A stretch of DNA of 64,000 nt from Odontesthes bonariensis (lineage: Eukaryota > Chordata > Actinopteri > Atheriniformes > Atherinopsidae), in contig NC_134507.1 of assembly GCF_027942865.1 (NCBI RefSeq), positions 32,284,447-32,348,446 on the forward strand, written 5' to 3'. Each line of letters opens with the position of its first letter. Position 1 is the stretch's first letter. Below, piece by piece: positions 57,140 through 64,000 of this stretch. Made by a program: the position numbers and the translations under genes. The notes under the pieces were generated by a model. The model saw only the letters and a program-made list of their open reading frames with translations. It had not been told where the DNA came from and made no database searches.

Positions 57140-57330
57140 GAAGAGTGCACCGTTCCCGGCGGCACTGCAGTACCGGGTCGATGCGTGGAGTGAGCGGAGC
57201 AAGCCCCTTTTTCAACCCCTGTGCCTAAAAATCCATTTAATACGTAGTCCTCATATAGAGGACGTATCAGATATTAAACTGATAAGAACAGATACTACAC
57301 TTGATCTTAGCCAAAAGGCCGAGAAGCGAT
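57140..57330 (-). ncRNA. RNU2: U2 snRNA, unit 34 (A88G and C137)
   Basis: The only copy combining A88G with C137. It lacks the upstream changes that otherwise accompany A88G and has CCAAGAAG in the spacer like unit 6; it looks mosaic. Confidence 0.96.
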
Positions 57331-57629
57331 AACCCTCCACTGTTTCACGTCCGAGAGCCCTTCCTGGCACAATGCGCACTTGTGGCGGTGCTCTTTTTTT
57401 GCCTACAAAGCGTCACTTTGCACCTCCGCCCACCCGCTGCAGTGAGCACTCTTCAGCCGTTTCAGATGGTACAACTTTGCACTCCCGCCCGCTCCACTGA
57501 GCACCGTTCAAACAACAACAATTTAGCGCTCCAGGCTTTGAACATGGGCACGGTCTCAAGAAATAAGGTGACTCTACTCCAAGAAGTCACTTGGCACAGC
57601 AAGAAGATTTCCTTTGCACAGACAGAATG

Positions 57630-57748
57630 GGCTTCACCCGCAAAGGTAAAGCCTTCCAAAAATAGAAACAACTCATTAATGCTGCTCTCCACGGAAGTCT
57701 TTAGTAAAAGGCGAAAGACTTGTACGTTATGAAGAGAAACCAGAGTAC
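57630..57748 (-). ncRNA. RNU5: U5 snRNA, unit 34
   Basis: Same as reference. Confidence 0.93.
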
Positions 57749-58052
57749 GAGTATTTGACACTGCGGGAGCAGTGCATCAGGCTAGTTGGCATAGCCACCT
57801 TCCCCACGGTGAGCTTTGCTTGGTTGAGACGCTGGCTCCTCGGCCGACCAGGTAGGAACAATCGGGCCCTATTCAATGGCTGCTTTGTCTTTTACTCTGT
57901 GCAAAAGACTAGGGGTCTTGAGGCTTTGTTCTGACCGCTCATTGGGTGTAGAGGTTTTTTTCAAGCAATTCTCCCAGTCGGCCCAATCCCAGAGCCATCT
58001 CAAAGTGGAGTTCACTTTCACTCTCTTTTCGCAGACTAAAAGCCAGAGTTTT

Positions 58053-58130
58053 ATCTCAGAAGCTAAGCAGAGTCGGGCCTGGTTAGTACTTGGATGGGGA
58101 GACCGCCTGGGAATACCAGGTGCTGTAAGC
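58053..58130 (+). pseudogene. Inverted truncated 5S copy, unit 35
   Basis: Same as reference copy. Confidence 0.9.
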
Positions 58131-58363
58131 CTTTTGGCTTCTCCAGGCGCATGCAGTTTGACTGCGTCAAATGCAAAGGCAGTCCCTGTTTGACTTTTTG
58201 GAACTGCTCCTTTGTCAGGACAAAGTTAAATGTATGAGGATCAAAGGCAACCATGACCTGGGACACCTTAGCAGATCCAGGATCAGCAAGATGGATCACA
58301 GGGTGATCAACAGATGTTTCAACAAAAGACATGCAGAGAGAAGAGAAGAGAAGAGAGAAAAAT

Positions 58364-58481
58364 GCTTACAGCACCTGGTATTCCCAAGCGGTCTCCCATC
58401 CAAGTACTAACCAGGCCCGACCCTGCTTGGCTTCCGAGTTCGGACGAGATCGGGCGTGTTCAGGGCGGTGTGGCCGTAAGC
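58364..58481 (-). rRNA. RNA5S: 5S ribosomal RNA, unit 35
   Basis: Intact; plain long GA tract downstream. Confidence 0.97.
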
Positions 58482-58845
58482 CACAGTCCCCGTGACAAAT
58501 ATGTGTTACATAGGTGCTGGAACCATACGTTGCCCCTATTTTACCAGAGAGTTGGCTTGAGAGGCTGATGTTGAGCCTGCACGTCGACTTCCCTGATGTG
58601 ATTGTTCTCTGCAGCTGAAAATGGGACTCTCAGATAACTTAGTGTGTGTCTGTCAAGCTCCTCTGTTCTCTGTGTGTAGTTTGGTGTTCATGGTCATACA
58701 GAGAAACCAGGGAAGCTCAATCCCACGACGTGCTCATAAACTGCGTCTTTTCTAAAGATTATAGTTCCATTTTAGAAGTCAGAATACAATGGCTCCCTGA
58801 AACTACCACCATGTACCGCTGGTTTTGTTATTTCACAAGAGTTGG

Positions 58846-59036
58846 GAAGAGTGCACCGTTCCCGGCGGCACTGCAGTACCGGGTCGATGCGTGGAGTGAA
58901 CGGAGCAAGCCCCTTTTTCAACCCCTGTGCCTAAAAATCCATTTAATATGTAGTCCTCATATAGAGGACGTATCAGATATTAAACTGATAAGAACAGATA
59001 CTACACTTGATCTTAGCCAAAAGGCCGAGAAGCGAT
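58846..59036 (-). ncRNA. RNU2: U2 snRNA, unit 35
   Basis: Majority form. Confidence 0.97.
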
Positions 59037-59335
59037 AACCCTCCACTGTTTCACGTCCGAGAGCCCTTCCTGGCACAATGCGCACTTGTGGCGGTGCTCT
59101 TTTTTTGCCTACAAAGCGTCACTTTGCACCTCCGCCCACCCGCTGCAGTGAGCACTCTTCAGCCGTTTCAGATGGTACAACTTTGCACTCCCGCCCGCTC
59201 CACTGAGCACCGTTCAAACAACAACAATTTAGCGCTCCAGGCTTTGAACATGGGCACGGTCTCAAGAAATAAGGTGACTCTACTCCGAGAAGTCACTTGG
59301 CACAGCAAGAAGATTTCCTTTGCACAGACAGAATG

Positions 59336-59454
59336 GGCTTCACCCGCAAAGGTAAAGCCTTCCAAAAATAGAAACAACTCATTAATGCTGCTCTCCACGG
59401 AAGTCTTTAGTAAAAGGCGAAAGACTTGTACGTTATGAAGAGAAACCAGAGTAC
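59336..59454 (-). ncRNA. RNU5: U5 snRNA, unit 35
   Basis: Same as reference. Confidence 0.93.
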
Positions 59455-59758
59455 GAGTATTTGACACTGCGGGAGCAGTGCATCAGGCTAGTTGGCATAG
59501 CCACCTTCCCCACGGTGAGCTTTGCTTGGTTGAGACGCTGGCTCCTCGGCCGACCAGGTAGGAACAATCGGGCCCTATTCAATGGCTGCTTTGTCTTTTA
59601 CTCTGTGCAAAAGACTAGGGGTCTTGAGGCTTTGTTCTGACCGCTCATTGGGTGTAGAGGTTTTTTTCAAGCAATTCTCCCAGTCGGCCCAATCCCAGAG
59701 CCATCTCAAAGTGGAGTTCACTTTCACTCTCTTTTCGCAGACTAAAAGCCAGAGTTTT

Positions 59759-59836
59759 ATCTCAGAAGCTAAGCAGAGTCGGGCCTGGTTAGTACTTGGA
59801 TGGGGAGACCGCCTGGGAATACCAGGTGCTGTAAGC
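59759..59836 (+). pseudogene. Inverted truncated 5S copy, unit 36
   Basis: Same as reference copy. Confidence 0.9.
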
Positions 59837-60069
59837 CTTTTGGCTTCTCCAGGCGCATGCAGTTTGACTGCGTCAAATGCAAAGGCAGTCCCTGTTTGAC
59901 TTTTTGGAACTGCTCCTTTGTCAGGACAAAGTTAAATGTATGAGGATCAAAGGCAACCATGACCTGGGACACCTTAGCAGATCCAGGATCAGCAAGATGG
60001 ATCACAGGGTGATCAACAGATGTTTCAACAAAAGACATGCAGAGAGAAGAGAAGACAAGAGAGAAAAAT

Positions 60070-60187
60070 GCTTACAGCACCTGGTATTCCCAAGCGGTCT
60101 CCCATCCAAGTACTAACCAGGCCCGACCCTGCTTGGCTTCCGAGTTCGGACGAGATCGGGCGTGTTCAGGGCGGTGTGGCCGTAAGC
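60070..60187 (-). rRNA. RNA5S: 5S ribosomal RNA, unit 36
   Basis: Intact; GAAGACAAGAG tract downstream. Confidence 0.97.
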
Positions 60188-60551
60188 CACAGTCCCCGTG
60201 ACAAATATGTGTTACATAGGTGCTGGAACCATACGTTGCCCCTATTTTACCAGAGAGTTGGCTTGAGAGGCTGATGTTGAGCCTGCACGTCGACTTCCCT
60301 GATGTGATTGTTCTCTGCAGCTGAAAATGGGACTCTCAGATAACTTAGTGTGTGTCTGTCAAGCTCCTCTGTTCTCTGTGTGTAGTTTGGTGTTCATGGT
60401 CATACAGAGAAACCAGGGAAGCTCAATCCCACGACGTGCTCATAAACTGCGTCTTTTCTAAAGATTATAGTTCCATTTTAGAAGTCAGAATACAATGGCT
60501 CCCTGAAACTACCACCATGTACCGCTGGTTTTGTTATTTCACAAGAGTTGG

Positions 60552-60742
60552 GAAGAGTGCACCGTTCCCGGCGGCACTGCAGTACCGGGTCGATGCGTGG
60601 AGTGAACGGAGCAAGCCCCTTTTTCAACCCCTGTGCCTAAAAATCCATTTAATACGTAGTCCTCATATAGAGGACGTATCAGATATTAAACTGATAAGAA
60701 CAGATACTACACTTGATCTTAGCCAAAAGGCCGAGAAGCGAT
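60552..60742 (-). ncRNA. RNU2: U2 snRNA, unit 36 (A88G variant)
   Basis: Carries A88G with the linked upstream changes. Confidence 0.96.
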
Positions 60743-61041
60743 AACCCTCCACTGTTTCACGTCCGAGAGCCCTTCCTGGCACAATGCGCACTTGTGGCGG
60801 TGCTCTTTTTTTGCCTACAAAGCGTCACTTTGCAACTCCGCCCACCCGCTGCAGTGAGCACTCTTCAGCCATTTCAGATGGTACAACTTTGCACTCCCGC
60901 CCGCTCCACTGAGCACCGTTCAAACAACAACAATTTAGCGCTCCAGGCTTTGAACATGGGCACGGTCTCAAGAAATAAGGTGACTCTACTCCGAGAAGTC
61001 ACTTGGCACAGCAAGAAGATTTCCTTTGCACAGACAGAATG

Positions 61042-61160
61042 GGCTTCACCCGCAAAGGTAAAGCCTTCCAAAAATAGAAACAACTCATTAATGCTGCTCT
61101 CCACGGAAGTCTTTAGTAAAAGGCGAAAGACTTGTACGTTATGAAGAGAAACCAGAGTAC
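61042..61160 (-). ncRNA. RNU5: U5 snRNA, unit 36
   Basis: Same as reference. Confidence 0.93.
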
Positions 61161-61464
61161 GAGTATTTGACACTGCGGGAGCAGTGCATCAGGCTAGTTG
61201 GCATAGCCACCTTCCCCACGGTGAGCTTTGCTTGGTTGAGACGCTGGCTCCTCGGCCGACCAGGTAGGAACAATCGGGCCCTATTCAATGGCTGCTTTGT
61301 CTTTTACTCTGTGCAAAAGACTAGGGGTCTTGAGGCTTTGTTCTGACCGCTCATTGGGTGTAGAGGTTTTTTTCAAGCAATTCTCCCAGTCGGCCCAATC
61401 CCAGAGCCATCTCAAAGTGGAGTTCACTTTCACTCTCTTTTCGCAGACTAAAAGCCAGAGTTTT

Positions 61465-61542
61465 ATCTCAGAAGCTAAGCAGAGTCGGGCCTGGTTAGTA
61501 CTTGGATGGGGAGACCGCCTGGGAATACCAGGTGCTGTAAGC
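61465..61542 (+). pseudogene. Inverted truncated 5S copy, unit 37
   Basis: Same as reference copy. Confidence 0.9.
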
Positions 61543-61775
61543 CTTTTGGCTTCTCCAGGCGCATGCAGTTTGACTGCGTCAAATGCAAAGGCAGTCCCTG
61601 TTTGACTTTTTGGAACTGCTCCTTTGTCAGGACAAAGTTAAATGTATGAGGATCAAAGGCAACCATGACCTGGGACACCTTAGCAGATCCAGGATCAGCA
61701 AGATGGATCACAGGGTGATCAACAGATGTTTCAACAAAAGACATGCAGAGAGAAGAGAAGAGAAGAGAGAAAAAT

Positions 61776-61893
61776 GCTTACAGCACCTGGTATTCCCAAG
61801 CGGTCTCCCATCCAAGTACTAACCAGGCCCGACCCTGCTTGGCTTCCGAGTTCGGACGAGATCGGGCGTGTTCAGGGCGGTGTGGCCGTAAGC
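61776..61893 (-). rRNA. RNA5S: 5S ribosomal RNA, unit 37
   Basis: Intact; plain long GA tract downstream. Confidence 0.97.
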
Positions 61894-62257
61894 CACAGTC
61901 CCCGTGACAAATATGTGTTACATAGGTGCTGGAACCATACGTTGCCCCTATTTTACCAGAGAGTTGGCTTGAGAGGCTGATGTTGAGCCTGCACGTCGAC
62001 TTCCCTGATGTGATTGTTCTCTGCAGCTGAAAATGGGACTCTCAGATAACTTAGTGTGTGTCTGTCAAGCTCCTCTGTTCTCTGTGTGTAGTTTGGTGTT
62101 CATGGTCATACAGAGAAACCAGGGAAGCTCAATCCCACGACGTGCTCATAAACTGCGTCTTTTCTAAAGATTATAGTTCCATTTTAGAAGTCAGAATACA
62201 ATGGCTCCCTGAAACTACCACCATGTACCGCTGGTTTTGTTATTTCACAAGAGTTGG

Positions 62258-62448
62258 GAAGAGTGCACCGTTCCCGGCGGCACTGCAGTACCGGGTCGAT
62301 GCGTGGAGTGAGCGGAGCAAGCCCCTTTTTCAACCCCTGTGCCTAAAAATCCATTTAATATGTAGTCCTCATATAGAGGACGTATCAGATATTAAACTGA
62401 TAAGAACAGATACTACACTTGATCTTAGCCAAAAGGCCGAGAAGCGAT
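62258..62448 (-). ncRNA. RNU2: U2 snRNA, unit 37
   Basis: C at nt 137. Confidence 0.97.
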
Positions 62449-62747
62449 AACCCTCCACTGTTTCACGTCCGAGAGCCCTTCCTGGCACAATGCGCACTTG
62501 TGGCGGTGCTCTTTTTTTGCCTACAAAGCGTCACTTTGCACCTCCGCCCACCCGCTGCAGTGAGCACTCTTCAGCCGTTTCAGATGGTACAACTTTGCAC
62601 TCCCGCCCGCTCCACTGAGCACCGTTCAAACAACAACAATTTAGCGCTCCAGGCTTTGAACATGGGCACGGTCTCAAGAAATAAGGTGACTCTACTCCGA
62701 GAAGTCACTTGGCACAGCAAGAAGATTTCCTTTGCACAGACAGAATG

Positions 62748-62866
62748 GGCTTCACCCGCAAAGGTAAAGCCTTCCAAAAATAGAAACAACTCATTAATGC
62801 TGCTCTCCACGGAAGTCTTTAGTAAAAGGCGAAAGACTTGTACGTTATGAAGAGAAACCAGAGTAC
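62748..62866 (-). ncRNA. RNU5: U5 snRNA, unit 37
   Basis: Same as reference; last U5 gene in the window. Confidence 0.93.
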
Positions 62867-63170
62867 GAGTATTTGACACTGCGGGAGCAGTGCATCAGGC
62901 TAGTTGGCATAGCCACCTTCCCCACGGTGAGCTTTGCTTGGTTGAGACGCTGGCTCCTCGGCCGACCAGGTAGGAACAATCGGGCCCTATTCAATGGCTG
63001 CTTTGTCTTTTACTCTGTGCAAAAGACTAGGGGTCTTGAGGCTTTGTTCTGACCGCTCATTGGGTGTAGAGGTTTTTTTCAAGCAATTCTCCCAGTCGGC
63101 CCAATCCCAGAGCCATCTCAAAGTGGAGTTCACTTTCACTCTCTTTTCGCAGACTAAAAGCCAGAGTTTT

Positions 63171-63248
63171 ATCTCAGAAGCTAAGCAGAGTCGGGCCTGG
63201 TTAGTACTTGGATGGGGAGACCGCCTGGGAATACCAGGTGCTGTAAGC
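63171..63248 (+). pseudogene. Inverted truncated 5S copy, unit 38
   Basis: Same as reference copy. Confidence 0.9.
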
Positions 63249-63481
63249 CTTTTGGCTTCTCCAGGCGCATGCAGTTTGACTGCGTCAAATGCAAAGGCAG
63301 TCCCTGTTTGACTTTTTGGAACTGCTCCTTTGTCAGGACAAAGTTAAATGTATGAGGATCAAAGGCAACCATGACCTGGGACACCTTAGCAGATCCAGGA
63401 TCAGCAAGATGGATCACAGGGTGATCAACAGATGTTTCAACAAAAGACATGCAGAGAGAAGAGAAGAGAAGAGAGAAAAAT

Positions 63482-63599
63482 GCTTACAGCACCTGGTATT
63501 CCCAAGCGGTCTCCCATCCAAGTACTAACCAGGCCCGACCCTGCTTGGCTTCCGAGTTCGGACGAGATCGGGCGTGTTCAGGGCGGTGTGGCCGTAAGC
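63482..63599 (-). rRNA. RNA5S: 5S ribosomal RNA, unit 38
   Basis: Intact; plain long GA tract downstream. Confidence 0.97.
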
Positions 63600-63963
63600 C
63601 ACAGTCCCCGTGACAAATATGTGTTACATAGGTGCTGGAACCATACGTTGCCCCTATTTTACCAGAGAGTTGGCTTGAGAGGCTGATGTTGAGCCTGCAC
63701 GTCGACTTCCCTGATGTGATTGTTCTCTGCAGCTGAAAATGGGACTCTCAGATAACTTAGTGTGTGTCTGTCAAGCTCCTCTGTTCTCTGTGTGTAGTTT
63801 GGTGTTCATGGTCATACAGAGAAACCAGGGAAGCTCAATCCCACGACGTGCTCATAAACTGCGTCTTTTCTAAAGATTATAGTTCCATTTTAGAAGTCAG
63901 AATACAATGGCTCCCTGAAACTACCACCATGTACCGCTGGTTTTGTTATTTCACAAGAGTTGG

Positions 63964-64000
63964 GAAGAGTGCACCGTTCCCGGCGGCACTGCAGTACCGG
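63964..64000 (-). ncRNA. RNU2: U2 snRNA, unit 38 (cut by the window edge)
   Basis: Only the 3' terminal ~37 nt (part of stem-loop IV and the 3' tail) lie inside the window. Confidence 0.9.

Larger units (their letters stand above)
1..64000. repeat. Tandem array of 5S rRNA-U2-U5 units, 38 copies of about 1.7 kb
   Basis: The same ~1.7 kb sequence recurs without interruption. Distances between equivalent points are 1,696 bp (units with the shortest GA tract), 1,701 bp (unit 1 to unit 2), 1,706 bp (most), 1,705 bp (units with a 1 nt U2 deletion) and 1,711 bp (into unit 16). Nearly all length change comes from 5 bp steps in a GA-rich tract next to the 5S terminator. Units differ only by scattered single-base changes. 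Each unit holds 5S, U2 and U5 on the minus strand and a truncated 5S copy on the plus strand. The array runs off both edges, so its true size is unknown. Such homogeneity is typical of rDNA and snRNA clusters under concerted evolution. Confidence 0.99.

Noticed and set aside
1-64000. CRISPR array or bacterial operon
   Set aside because: The period is 1.7 kb with vertebrate 5S, U2 and U5 genes; there is no short direct-repeat and spacer pattern and no bacterial gene.

Overview
The whole 64 kb window is the inside of one tandem array. A unit of about 1.70 kb is repeated head to tail from the first base to the last: 38 copies, with both edge copies cut by the window. Most units are 1,706 bp long; others are 1,696, 1,701, 1,705 or 1,711 bp. 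No array end and no unique flanking DNA is present.

Each unit carries three structural RNA genes, all on the minus strand. In transcription order (right to left) they are U5 snRNA (about 119 nt), U2 snRNA (about 191 nt) and 5S rRNA (118 nt plus a short tail). A fourth element on the plus strand is a 5'-truncated 5S rRNA copy facing the real 5S gene. The units therefore combine RNA polymerase II genes (U2 and U5, with proximal sequence elements about 60 bp upstream and candidate 3' boxes downstream) with an RNA polymerase III gene (5S, with an internal promoter and a T-run terminator). The two snRNAs belong to the spliceosome (U2: branch point recognition; U5: exon alignment) and 5S to the large ribosomal subunit. 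They share a repeat unit, not a pathway.

The 5S, U2 and U5 sequences are vertebrate-like. Linkage of 5S rDNA with U snRNA genes (U1, U2, U5) is, as I recall, described in flatfish such as Senegalese sole, so a teleost, probably a percomorph, is the best guess. The species cannot be told from this window. No U1, U4 or U6 gene was seen in the unit.

Layout of the reference unit (unit 1 coordinates): inverted 5S pseudogene 103-180 (+); unexplained spacer 181-383; GA-rich microsatellite 384-407 ending in the 5S terminator; 5S rRNA 409-526 (-); spacer 527-890; U2 891-1081 (-) with a PSE at 1126-1142 and duplicated GC-rich boxes at 1165-1255; U5 1381-1499 (-) with a PSE at 1546-1564; spacer to the next unit at 1804.

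The units are nearly identical, but a few linked variants divide them into families: GA-tract length, a 5S C92A change, U2 changes at nt 79, 88, 114, 134/135, 137 and 170, and U5 changes at nt 71 and 110. Their order shows recent multi-unit duplication (a 6,823 bp step covering four units, about 43-50 kb onto 50-57 kb) and patchwork exchange. I see no protein-coding gene. The open reading frames of 60-143 codons recur at the repeat period, mostly overlap RNA genes or their promoters, and none was recognised as a known protein.
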